In this document: piece after piece, positions 34,055 through 41,579 of the stretch
How positions within the stretch are numbered: position 1 is the stretch's first letter
How the letters are laid out: every line of letters begins with the position of its first letter
Source: Cellulomonas dongxiuzhuiae
GTDB lineage: Bacteria; Actinomycetota; Actinomycetes; Actinomycetales; Cellulomonadaceae
Direction of reading: 5' to 3'
DNA length: 64,000 bases
Assembly (NCBI RefSeq): GCF_018623035.1
Contig: NZ_CP076023.1
Coordinates: 1,116,001-1,180,000, forward strand
Translations under genes and position numbers: made by a program
The notes under the pieces: model-generated
Seen by the model: the letters and a program-made list of their open reading frames with translations, nothing else
Told to the model about the DNA's origin: nothing
Databases searched by the model: none

Positions 34055-34074
34055 AGTAGGACGTGTGTCCTACT
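34055..34074. promoter_or_regulatory. Perfect 8+8 palindrome upstream of hmuT
   Basis: AGTAGGAC (34055-34062) and GTCCTACT (34067-34074) flank a 4-nt centre. It ends 16 nt before the hmuT -35 hexamer. It may be an operator for a regulator other than DtxR or, less likely, part of the lysA terminator. Confidence 0.5.
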
Positions 34075-34090
34075 CCACTCCGTCCGCGTG

Positions 34091-34120
34091 TTGGTAGGTG
34101 AGCCTAACCTCGGTTAGGTT
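34091..34120 (+). promoter_or_regulatory. hmuT promoter with DtxR/IdeR iron box
   Basis: TTGGTA (34091-34096) and TAGGTT (34115-34120) are spaced 18 nt. Between them GTAGGTGAGCCTAACCTCG (34094-34112) matches 15 of 19 positions of the DtxR/IdeR consensus TTAGGTTAGCCTAACCTAA. Binding of the iron-loaded repressor would block polymerase, giving expression under iron shortage. Confidence 0.75.
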
Positions 34121-34162
34121 CGCCTGGCGGCGCCCTCGCGCCGCGTCCCCCGGACGAAGGCG

Positions 34163-35260
34163 GTGAACGCCGTGCGCGCGCGTGCGACCCTGCTCGCGAC
34201 CATGGCGACGCTGCTCGTCGTGCTGACGACGGCCTGCTCCGGCCCCGGGGACGCCGTCGCCGTCGAGGCGGACGGCGGCCGACACCTCGCCGACGTCACG
34301 CCGGTCGACGACCCGAGGGCCGCGACCGGGCCCGCCACCGCGGTCGTGGCCGACGCCTCCGTCCGGCCCGTCACCGACGACCCCGACCCGCAGCTGCCCG
34401 TGACCGTGACCGACGCGCAGGGCACCGAGGTCACCGTCGACGACGTCTCGCGCGTCCTCGCGCTCGACGTCTACGGCACCCTCGCCCGCACCGTCTTCGA
34501 GCTCGGGCTCGGCGACCGCGTCGTCGGTCGCGACGTGTCGTCCGGCTTCGCGGAAATCGCCGACCGCCCGCTCGTCACGGCGGGCGGCCACGACCTGTCG
34601 GCCGAGGCGATCCTCGACCTCGCGCCGACCGTGATCGTCACCGACACCACGCTCGGCCCGTGGGACGTCGTGCTGCAGGTGCGCGAGGCCGGGATCCCGG
34701 TGGTCGTCGTCGACTCGCACCGCGACGTGAACGGGGCGCCCGACCTCGTGCGGCAGGTCGCCGCCGGGCTCGGCGTGAGCGACGCGGGCGAGCAGCTCGC
34801 GCAGCGCACACAGGCCGAGGTCGAGGCGAAGGTCGCGCAGATCGCGCAGGTCGCGCCCGCCGACCCGGCCGACCGGCTGCGGATCGTCTTCCTCTACGTG
34901 CGCGGCCAGGCGGGGATCTACTACATGTTCGGCGAGGGGTCGGGCTCCGGTGCGCTCATCGAGGCGCTCGGTGGCGTCGACGTCGCGCACGAGATCGGCT
35001 GGCGCGGCATGCGCCCCGTCAACGACGAGGGGCTGGTCGCGGCGTCGCCCGACGTCATCCTCATGATGACGGACGGCCTGACCTCCGTCGGTGGCGTCGA
35101 CGGCCTGCTCGACCGCCTGCCCGCGATCGCCAGCACGCCCGCGGGCGAGCGCCGGCGGATCGTCGACATGGAGGGTTCGCAGGTCCTCAGCTTCGGTCCG
35201 ACCACGGCCGACGTGCTCGACGCCCTCGCGGTCGCGCTGTACGCGCCGGGGCAGCCGTGA
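34163..35260 (+). CDS. hmuT: Haem ABC transporter substrate-binding lipoprotein
   Basis: 365 residues. The signal peptide ends in a lipobox (LTTACSG, Cys25), so it is anchored to the outer face of the membrane. From about residue 85 it is a class III solute-binding protein of the haem type (VTVTDAQGTEVTVDDVSRVLALD, VVGRDVSSGFAEI, EALGGVDVAHEIGWRGMRPV). Corynebacterial HmuT binds haem and hands it to HmuUV. An 80-residue Ala/Asp/Val-rich stretch separates the anchor from the domain. Its stop overlaps the hmuU start. The GTG at 34163 has GAAGG only 2 nt before it; GTG 34172 is an alternative with better spacing. Confidence 0.93.
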   Translation: MNAVRARATLLATMATLLVVLTTACSGPGDAVAVEADGGRHLADVTPVDDPRAATGPATAVVADASVRPVTDDPDPQLPVTVTDAQGTEVTVDDVSRVLALDVYGTLARTVFELGLGDRVVGRDVSSGFAEIADRPLVTAGGHDLSAEAILDLAPTVIVTDTTLGPWDVVLQVREAGIPVVVVDSHRDVNGAPDLVRQVAAGLGVSDAGEQLAQRTQAEVEAKVAQIAQVAPADPADRLRIVFLYVRGQAGIYYMFGEGSGSGALIEALGGVDVAHEIGWRGMRPVNDEGLVAASPDVILMMTDGLTSVGGVDGLLDRLPAIASTPAGERRRIVDMEGSQVLSFGPTTADVLDALAVALYAPGQP

Positions 35261-36330
35261 GCGCTCCCGCCGTCGTCGCGGCGCCGCAGCGGGGGACGGC
35301 CTGGCGCCGCAGCGCGCTGTTCGTCGGGCTCGCCGTGGCGCTCGTGGCTCTCGCGGTCGTCGCCGCGGGGACGGGCCAGCTGCGCGTGCCGCCGGCCGAG
35401 GTGCTCGGCTCGGTGCTGCACCGCCTCGGCCTGGACGTCGGGCCCCTGCCCGCCCACCAGCACGGCGAGCAGGCGCTGTGGACGATCCGCTTCCCGCGCG
35501 TCGTCATGGCGATGCTGGTGGGCGCGGCGCTGGCCACCGGCGGTGCCGTGCTGCAGGGCGTCTTCGGCAACCCGCTCGCCGACCCGGGCATCGTCGGGGT
35601 GTCCTCCGGTGCCGCCGTCGGCGCGTGCCTCGTCATCGTCACCGGCTGGACGTTCGCCGGGCCGTGGACGATCGCGCTGCTCGCGTTCGTCGGCGGGCTG
35701 GCGGCCACGCTGCTGGTGTACCTGACCGCGCGCGGCGGAGGCCGCACCGAGGTCGTGACGCTCGTGCTCACGGGTGTCGCCGTCAACGCCGTCGGCGGTG
35801 CAGCGGTCGCGTTCCTGACCTTCCTGGGTGACACGCAGGCGCGCGAGCAGATCGTCTTCTGGCAGCTCGGGAGCCTCAACGGCACGCGCTGGGTGTACGT
35901 CGCCGTCGTCGCGCCCCTCGTCCTCGTCGGGCTGGTGGTCGCCGTCCTCATGAGCCACCGCCTCGACCTGCTCGCGCTGGGCGAGCGGCCGGCGCGTCAC
36001 CTCGGCGTCGACGTCGAGCGGCTGCGCATCGGGGCCGTGGTCGTGGTCGCGGTCCTCACGGCCGCCGCGGTGGCGTTCTGCGGCGTCATCGGGTTCGTCG
36101 GGCTCGTCGTCCCGCACCTCGTCCGCATGCTGGTGGGGCCGTCGCACGCCGTGCTCGTGCCGGCCTCGGCCCTCGGGGGAGCGGTGCTGCTCGTCGGCGC
36201 GGACCTCGTGGCGCGCACCGCCGTCCCCTACGCCGACCTGCCCATCGGAATGCTGACGGCGCTCGTCGGCGGGCCGTTCTTCTTCTGGCTGATCCGCCGG
36301 ACCCGCCGCTCGGCCGGGGGGTGGGCATGA
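35257..36330 (+). CDS. hmuU: Haem ABC transporter permease
   Basis: 357 residues, FecCD/BtuC family with about 9-10 membrane helices. Family segments are LWTIRFPRVVMAMLVGAALATGG, QGVFGNPLADPGIVGVSSGAAVG, LGERPARHLGVDVERLR (the coupling helix that contacts the ATPase), FCGVIGFVGLVVPHLVRMLVG and GADLVARTAVPYADLPIGMLTA. It forms the haem channel with HmuV. GTG 35257 overlaps the hmuT stop and the gene's stop overlaps the hmuV ATG, so hmuT-U-V are translationally coupled. Confidence 0.96.
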   Translation: MSAPAVVAAPQRGTAWRRSALFVGLAVALVALAVVAAGTGQLRVPPAEVLGSVLHRLGLDVGPLPAHQHGEQALWTIRFPRVVMAMLVGAALATGGAVLQGVFGNPLADPGIVGVSSGAAVGACLVIVTGWTFAGPWTIALLAFVGGLAATLLVYLTARGGGRTEVVTLVLTGVAVNAVGGAAVAFLTFLGDTQAREQIVFWQLGSLNGTRWVYVAVVAPLVLVGLVVAVLMSHRLDLLALGERPARHLGVDVERLRIGAVVVVAVLTAAAVAFCGVIGFVGLVVPHLVRMLVGPSHAVLVPASALGGAVLLVGADLVARTAVPYADLPIGMLTALVGGPFFFWLIRRTRRSAGGWA

Positions 36331-37154
36331 GCGTCCTGCGCGCCGAGGGCGCCCGCGTCGCGTACGGCGCCCACACGGTGCTCGACGGCGTCGACCTCGA
36401 GGTCGACGCCGGTGAGGTCGTCGCGCTCGTCGGGCCGAACGGGGCCGGCAAGTCGACGCTCCTGTCGGTGCTCGGCGGCGACCCGCGTCCCGACGCGGGG
36501 CGCGTCCTGCTCGACGGCGTCGAGCTGCAGGCGCAGGACCTGCGGCGGCTGGCCCGGCGGCGGGCGGTCATGCTGCAGGAGATGCGGCTGTCCTTCCCGT
36601 TCCGGGTCGAGGAGGTCGTGCACATGGGTCGGCACCCGTGGCGCGGCACGCCGCAGGAGGACGGTGACGACGCCGTGGTCGCGGCGGCCATGTCGGACGC
36701 GGACGTCGTCCACCTGGCGGCCCGCACGTTCCCCACGCTGTCCGGCGGCGAGAAGGCACGCACGTCGTTCGCCCGCACCCTCGCCCAGCAGGCGCCCGTG
36801 CTGCTGCTCGATGAGCCCACGGCCGCGCTGGACGTCCGTCACCAGGAGGCGCTGCTCGCGCGCGTGCGGCAGGCCGCGCGGGAGGGCGCCGCCGTCGTCG
36901 TCGTGCTGCACGACCTCACGCTCGCCGCGGCGTGGGCCGACCGCGTCGTCGTGCTCGCCGACGGGCGCGTCCGGGCGGACGGCGCCCCGGCCGACGTCCT
37001 GACGTCGGACCTCCTCTCGGCGGTCTACCAGCACCCGGTCGACGTGTGGCACCGGCCGTCGGGTGTGCCCGGCGCGCCCGGCGAGATCGTCGTCCTGCCC
37101 GTGCGCTCGCCCCGCGACGCCGCGCCCCCCGCCCTCAGCCAGGAGACCCCATGA
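36327..37154 (+). CDS. hmuV: Haem ABC transporter ATP-binding protein
   Basis: 275 residues. Walker A is GPNGAGKST, the signature LSGGEKARTS, Walker B VLLLDEPTAALD, and the switch histidine is in VVLHDLTLAA. It powers haem import through HmuU. The ATG at 36327 overlaps the hmuU stop, and its own stop overlaps the start of the first surface-protein gene, so the transporter is made together with the surface protein. An ATG at 36321 would add two residues but lacks the overlap. The 3' end is slightly longer than usual with a Pro/Ala tail. Confidence 0.96.
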   Translation: MSVLRAEGARVAYGAHTVLDGVDLEVDAGEVVALVGPNGAGKSTLLSVLGGDPRPDAGRVLLDGVELQAQDLRRLARRRAVMLQEMRLSFPFRVEEVVHMGRHPWRGTPQEDGDDAVVAAAMSDADVVHLAARTFPTLSGGEKARTSFARTLAQQAPVLLLDEPTAALDVRHQEALLARVRQAAREGAAVVVVLHDLTLAAAWADRVVVLADGRVRADGAPADVLTSDLLSAVYQHPVDVWHRPSGVPGAPGEIVVLPVRSPRDAAPPALSQETP

Positions 37155-37942
37155 CCCCCGTCCTGCGTCGGCCGGCCCTGGCCGCCGCCGTCCTCGCGTC
37201 CGCCGCTCTCGTCGCGACGGTCCCGCCCGCGGCGGCCGCGCCCTCGACGGCGTCCGTGACCGTCGACCGCGTCGACGGCCTGCCGGTGGGCGAGCCCACG
37301 ACCCTGCAGGTCACCGGATCCGGCTTCCAGGTCGTGACCGGCGGCTTCGGCGGCCTGTACGTGCTGTTCGGGTGGGTCGACGACCCCGCGGGTGGCACGT
37401 GGCGGCCCAGCCAGGGCGGTGCGACGGGCACCGACCTGCGCTACGCCGTGGACGAGGCGGCACGCGACAACGCGGGCTACCAGGTCTTCGTCGCGTTCCC
37501 CGGGTCGCAGACGGCGGTCGAGGCGAACGGCGGCACCCTCGGCGAGGACGGGTCGTTCAGCGCCACCGTCACCGTGCCGGGTGCCCGGTTCGCGGCACCG
37601 GACGCCGCGGGCGGCACGAGCGAGATCGACTGCCTGCAGGTCACGTGCGGCGTCCTGACGATCGGCGCGCACGGCGTCGAGAACGCCACCAACGAGACGT
37701 TCACCCCCGTGACCTTCGCGACCGACGACGCGCCCGCGACCCCGCCGGCGGAGCCGTCCGCGACCGAGCCGGCCGAGCCCGCGCCGAGCCCGACCGCCGA
37801 ACCGACGGTCGCCGCCGCGGTGGACGACGCGGACGCGGACGGCTCCGCCCTGCCGCCGGCACTCGCCGCCGGTGCCGCGGTGCTCGCCGCGGCCGCCGGT
37901 GCTGTCTGGTGGCGTGCGCGACGTCGCGGCTCCGCCGCGTGA
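37151..37942 (+). CDS. Secreted, membrane-anchored protein with one copy of an unrecognised surface domain
   Basis: 263 residues. Signal peptide 1-29 (ending PPAAAAPS), then one domain (about 33-190), an acidic Pro/Ala/Glu linker, and a C-terminal membrane helix with RARRRGSAA. No LPxTG-type motif is seen. The domain has VTGSGF, GLYVLFGWVD, EDGSFSATV, two cysteines (CLQVTC) and a closing TFTPVTF, the same pattern seen three times in the next gene. By position (coupled to hmuV) it corresponds to the haem-shuttle proteins HtaB/HtaC of corynebacteria, but no HtaA domain is present. Haem binding is inferred from context only. Confidence 0.85.
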   Translation: MTPVLRRPALAAAVLASAALVATVPPAAAAPSTASVTVDRVDGLPVGEPTTLQVTGSGFQVVTGGFGGLYVLFGWVDDPAGGTWRPSQGGATGTDLRYAVDEAARDNAGYQVFVAFPGSQTAVEANGGTLGEDGSFSATVTVPGARFAAPDAAGGTSEIDCLQVTCGVLTIGAHGVENATNETFTPVTFATDDAPATPPAEPSATEPAEPAPSPTAEPTVAAAVDDADADGSALPPALAAGAAVLAAAAGAVWWRARRRGSAA

Positions 37943-38022
37943 CCCCCCTGACCTCCCTGACGCCGGCCGGGCCACGCGCCGCCGGCACCCGCTCGCACGT
38001 CCGCCCCCGAGAGAGGAACACG

Positions 38023-40533
38023 ATGTATCCACGAAGGACGGTCCGCGCCGCGCGCGCGGTCACCGGGGCGCTCACCGCGCTCGTCCTGGGCGCCGGAGGC
38101 CTCGCAGCCGCCGCGCCCGCGTCGGCCGCGCCTGCGCCTGCGGTGCAGGTGTCGCGCACGGAGCTGCCGGTCGAGGGCGTGACGACGGTGACGGTCGAGG
38201 GCACGGGCTTCCTGCCGTCGCTGGCGACCGGTGCGCGTCCGCCGCTGGCGGGTAGTGCGGCCGGTGCGTACGTGGTGTTCGGTGCGTTCCCCGAGGTGTG
38301 GCAGCCGTCGGTCGGTGTGTCGTCGCTCGCGCGGAAGGCCGCGGCGACGAGCTGGGCGGTCCCGGCGGACTCGATGGCCACGATCGGTGGTCCGGCCGCG
38401 GGTGCGATCGAGCTGCGGGAGGACGGGTCGTTCACCGCGACGCTGCAGGTCGACAAGGCCGAGCTGGACGCGAAGCAGCCGGCGGCCGGTGCGCGGTACG
38501 GGATCTACACGTACGCGGGTTCGGGTGCTGCGGTGGCGGCGTACGAGACGTTCACGCCGCTGACGTTCGTCGAGCCGGCCCCCGAGCCGTCGCCGACCCC
38601 GGAGCCGACGCCGACCCCGGAGCCCACGCCGACGCCCGAGCCGACCCCGGCCCCGGCCCCGGCGCCTGCGGTGCAGGTGTCGCGCACGGAGCTGCCGGTC
38701 GAGGGCGTGACGACGGTGACGGTCGAGGGCACGGGCTTCCTGCCGTCGCTGGCGACCGGTGCGCGTCCGCCGCTGGCGGGTGGTGCGGCCGGTGCGTACG
38801 TGGTGTTCGGTGCGTTCCCCGAGGTGTGGCAGCCGTCGGTCGGTGTGTCGTCGCTCGCGCGGAAGGCCGCGGCGACGAGCTGGGCGGTCCCGGCGGACTC
38901 GATGGCCACGATCGGTGGTCCGGCCGCGGGTGCGATCGAGCTGCGGGAGGACGGGTCGTTCACCGCGACGCTGCAGGTCGACAAGGCCGAGCTGGACGCG
39001 AAGCAGCCGGCGGCCGGTGCGCGGTACGGGATCTACACGTACGCGGGTTCGGGGGCTGCGGTGGCGGCGTACGAGACGTTCACGCCGCTGACGTTCGTCG
39101 AGCCGGCCCCCGAGCCGACGCCGACCCCGGAGCCCACGCCGACGCCGACCCCCACCCCGGAGCAGCCGGTGGGACCGGCCGTGACGGTCGACCGCATCCT
39201 GCGGACCGACGGCTCGCTCGACCTGACCGTGCGTGGCACGGGCTTCGGCGCGGGCGTCGCGGCGAACGGCCTGTACGTCGCGGTCGGCCCCCGGCTGGGT
39301 GACGCGTGGTACCTCGACGCCTCGACGTTCCAGGCCGCGACGTGGGTGAACCCGCGCGTGACGACCGCCGTGGGTGACATGGCACCGCTCGCCGCGGACG
39401 GCACCTTCACGGTCCGGTTCACCGGCGTGCGCCCGACCTACGTCAGCAACGGCGTCACGTACGACCACGCCGGTACGCCGTTCCACGTCGTGACGATGGC
39501 GGCGCACGGCTCGAGCGACCGGTCGCTGGACACGAGCACGCCGCTGTCGTTCGACGGCGTGCCGCAGCTGCCCGCCACGCCGCCGGCGTCCGCACCGGCT
39601 CCGGCTGCGCCCGCGCCGCTGGTCGTGGAGGGGCTGACGTCCGGTGCGGTCGTCGCGGGCGGAGAGCTGAGCCTCACGGCCGGCGGCTTCCGCCCGGGCG
39701 AGACCGGCATCCGGCTGGAGCTGCACTCCCCGCCCGTCGTGCTCGCGCGCGGGCTGACCGCCGACGCCGCCGGCGTCGTGACCGTGCAGTTCACCGTTCC
39801 TGCGTCGACCCCCGCCGGGCGGCACACGCTCGTGCTCGTCGGCGCGGACCAGACGCTGCGGCAGTCGATCACGGTCACGGCCGCGCAGCCCAGGTGCGTC
39901 GCGCGCTCGGTCAGCGGTGCCACCCTGACGTGGGGCGTGCGGGACAGCTTCCGCACGTACGTCGCCGGCCCGGTGGCGCGCGGCTCCATCACGCCCTCCG
40001 GCGTGTCCGGCACGGGTCCGTGGACGTGGTCCGGGGGCACCGGCCGCTTCAACCCCGACGGCCCGGCGGGCGCTGCCGCGTGGTCCGGACGCGTCGCGTT
40101 CTCGGGTCACGACGGCGCCCTGGCGCTGACGATCGCCGACCCGCGGGTGCAGGTCACCAGTGCCACGTCGGCCGTGCTCACCGCCACCGTCACGAGCGCC
40201 GACGGCACGTCGCGCGTGACCCTCGCGACGCTCGCGCTGTCCGCGGGGCAGCGGACCGTGGGCGACGGCCGGGTCGCGTACAGCGGCGTCCCGGCGACGC
40301 TCACGGCCGCCGGTGCGACGGGCTTCGCGGGCTTCTACACGGCCGGCGAGGCGCTCGACCCGGTGTCGTTCACGCTGCCGCTCGGCGGGCAGGTGGAGTG
40401 CGACGCGAGCACGGGCCTCGCGACGACCGGTTCCGACGCGCTGTCGGGCGTCGGTGCGTCGGTGGCGTTCGTGCTGCTCGGGGCTCTCATGGTCGGCGTC
40501 GCGCGCCGGCGCCGGGGGACCACGACCGCCTGA
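38023..40533 (+). CDS. Surface haem-uptake protein: three repeats of an unrecognised domain, Ig-like domain, HtaA domain, LAxTG sorting signal
   Basis: 836 residues. Signal peptide about 1-35. Two nearly identical domains (37-184 and 213-360) joined by Pro-Thr-Glu linkers, then a diverged third copy (385-508), an Ig-like segment (533-622) and an HtaA domain (632-793). In the HtaA domain Tyr646 (SFRTYV), His696 (FSGHDGA) and Tyr772 (FAGFYTAGE) match the residue types implicated in haem binding by corynebacterial HtaA. The C-terminus has LATTG (799-803), a hydrophobic helix and ARRRRG, a class E sortase-type LAxTG anchor. It probably captures haem at the wall and passes it to HmuT. GAGAGGA lies 5 nt before the ATG. 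It follows the coupled hmu genes by 80 nt. Confidence 0.92.
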   Translation: MYPRRTVRAARAVTGALTALVLGAGGLAAAAPASAAPAPAVQVSRTELPVEGVTTVTVEGTGFLPSLATGARPPLAGSAAGAYVVFGAFPEVWQPSVGVSSLARKAAATSWAVPADSMATIGGPAAGAIELREDGSFTATLQVDKAELDAKQPAAGARYGIYTYAGSGAAVAAYETFTPLTFVEPAPEPSPTPEPTPTPEPTPTPEPTPAPAPAPAVQVSRTELPVEGVTTVTVEGTGFLPSLATGARPPLAGGAAGAYVVFGAFPEVWQPSVGVSSLARKAAATSWAVPADSMATIGGPAAGAIELREDGSFTATLQVDKAELDAKQPAAGARYGIYTYAGSGAAVAAYETFTPLTFVEPAPEPTPTPEPTPTPTPTPEQPVGPAVTVDRILRTDGSLDLTVRGTGFGAGVAANGLYVAVGPRLGDAWYLDASTFQAATWVNPRVTTAVGDMAPLAADGTFTVRFTGVRPTYVSNGVTYDHAGTPFHVVTMAAHGSSDRSLDTSTPLSFDGVPQLPATPPASAPAPAAPAPLVVEGLTSGAVVAGGELSLTAGGFRPGETGIRLELHSPPVVLARGLTADAAGVVTVQFTVPASTPAGRHTLVLVGADQTLRQSITVTAAQPRCVARSVSGATLTWGVRDSFRTYVAGPVARGSITPSGVSGTGPWTWSGGTGRFNPDGPAGAAAWSGRVAFSGHDGALALTIADPRVQVTSATSAVLTATVTSADGTSRVTLATLALSAGQRTVGDGRVAYSGVPATLTAAGATGFAGFYTAGEALDPVSFTLPLGGQVECDASTGLATTGSDALSGVGASVAFVLLGALMVGVARRRRGTTTA
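38134..38589 (+). repeat. Direct repeat, copy 1 (456 bp)
   Basis: It recurs at 38662-39117, exactly 528 nt (176 codons) downstream. I find only two base differences, near 38254 (ggtagt against ggtggt) and near 38525 (gggtgct against gggggct). It encodes the first surface domain. The near identity, synonymous sites included, implies very recent duplication or gene conversion. Confidence 0.9.
38662..39117 (+). repeat. Direct repeat, copy 2 (456 bp)
   Basis: The second copy encodes domain 2 of the surface protein, preceded and followed by Pro-Thr-Glu repeat linkers that are themselves low-complexity DNA and favour recombination. Confidence 0.9.
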
Positions 40534-40540
40534 CGTCAGG

Positions 40541-40586
40541 ACGACGGACGGGGGTGGCACCGCTCGGTGCCGCCCCCGTCCGTCGT
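40541..40586. terminator. Strong bidirectional terminator between the surface protein gene and hmuO
   Basis: A 20-bp stem with one mismatch: arm ACGACGGACGGGGGTGGCAC at 40541-40560 pairs with 40567-40586, loop of 6 nt. It serves both convergent genes of the haem locus. Confidence 0.87.
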
Positions 40587-40646
40587 TCCCCGCGGACGCG
40601 AGGACCCCGGCGCGTCGAGCGCGCCGGGGTCCTGCGGGCGTGGGGC

Positions 40647-41321
40647 TCAGGCGACGTGCACGGCCGCGAGGTCGGCGAACAGCGCGCGGTTGAGCCGGAA
40701 GGCGACGCGCGCCTCCTCGACCACCTCGTCGCGCTGCGCGGGCGTGAGGGCGAGCCCGTCGAGCCGCTCGCGGTAGACGTCCTTGAACGGCTTGAGCTTG
40801 TGGATCTGCGGGAAGTCGTAGAAGGACACGCCGGCACCGCGCAGCCCGTGGTGGCGCTCGATCATCCGCTTGAGGATCTGCCCGCCGGACAGGTCGCCGA
40901 GGTAGCGGGTGTAGGCGTGCGCGGCGTACCGCGGCAGGTCGTCGCCGACGGCCTCGAGGCGCGCGACGTAGTCGGTCGTCGCGGGCAGCGGGCGCACCTG
41001 CGTGCGCCAGTCGTCGCCGAGCAGGTGGGCGAGGTCCGCCTCGATGGCCGGGACGCGCACGAGCTCGGGGAACACCAGGCCGGCGTCGGAGCCCGCGGCG
41101 ACGAGCCGGTCGCCGGCCGCCTCGAGTGCGCTGTACACGGCGTGCTGCTGAGCCGCGAGGTCGATGTAGCCCGCGAGCGGCAGGGTGCCGCCGACCAGGT
41201 GCTCGACGAACGCGGACCGCTCGGCGGCCTCGTGGTCCTCGCGCGTCCCGGCGCGCAGCGCGCCCGAGAGCGTCGCGTCGGGAGCGGGCTCGAGGACCTG
41301 GTCGGGGGTCGTGGCGGTCAT
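40647..41321 (-). CDS. hmuO: Haem oxygenase (biliverdin-producing)
   Basis: 224 residues, the normal size of bacterial HmuO. The proximal haem ligand is His30 in REDHEAAE, and the distal helix glycines are in YLGDLSGGQILKRM. YTRYLGD and FYDFPQI further support it. It breaks haem to biliverdin, CO and Fe2+ in the cytosol after import by HmuTUV, releasing iron. The gene converges with the surface-protein gene across a shared terminator and has its own iron-box promoter. The ATG at 41321 matches the family start; upstream in-frame codons lie in the promoter leader. Confidence 0.95.
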   Translation of the reverse strand: MTATTPDQVLEPAPDATLSGALRAGTREDHEAAERSAFVEHLVGGTLPLAGYIDLAAQQHAVYSALEAAGDRLVAAGSDAGLVFPELVRVPAIEADLAHLLGDDWRTQVRPLPATTDYVARLEAVGDDLPRYAAHAYTRYLGDLSGGQILKRMIERHHGLRGAGVSFYDFPQIHKLKPFKDVYRERLDGLALTPAQRDEVVEEARVAFRLNRALFADLAAVHVA

Positions 41322-41387
41322 GTGGGGGGCTCCCGGGGGTGCGGCGCGCGGCGGCGACGTGTGTTGCTGACAATCCGTCAGGACGCC

Positions 41388-41417
41388 ACCGTAGGCCAGG
41401 TGAGCCTCGCCTAACAA
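41388..41417 (-). promoter_or_regulatory. hmuO promoter with DtxR/IdeR iron box
   Basis: On the minus strand TTGTTA (41417-41412) and TACGGT (41393-41388) are 18 nt apart. The spacer overlaps a DtxR/IdeR-like box at 41396-41414, which read on the plus strand matches 14 of 19 consensus positions and shares AGGTGAGCCT with the hmuT box. The leader to the ATG is about 60 nt. Confidence 0.7.
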
Positions 41418-41484
41418 GACCGCTCGTCCAGAAGGTCCGCGCCCGTAGCCCGGACGGCCGCGACGCCCGGCTGCCCGTCCGCCC

Positions 41485-41490
41485 TATCCT
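41485..41490 (+). promoter_or_regulatory. -10 element of the hom-thrC-thrB operon
   Basis: TATCCT; initiation near 41497 gives an 80-nt leader before the hom GTG. I see no leader peptide or riboswitch structure in it. Confidence 0.45.
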
Positions 41491-41579
41491 GGGCGGCGAC
41501 CCAGGCGCCGCCCGCGGCACCCGGCCCGACGACCCACCCCCGGCGGCACCGTCGACCGCCCTGCTCGGAAGGCACCTGC

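Noticed and set aside
38134-39117. Regularly spaced repeats considered as a CRISPR array
   Set aside because: The units are 456 bp, in frame, and encode a protein domain; there are no short spacers and no cas genes.
37477-41520. A 1347-codon open frame on the minus strand across the haem surface-protein genes
   Set aside because: It is antisense to two clear genes with signal peptides and domains; the product is Arg/Gly/Pro-rich without motifs, as expected for the opposite strand of GC-rich coding DNA.
41491-41579. Riboswitch or threonine attenuator in the hom leader
   Set aside because: The 80-nt leader shows no Thr/Ile-rich leader peptide, no strong terminator hairpin and no recognisable riboswitch core.
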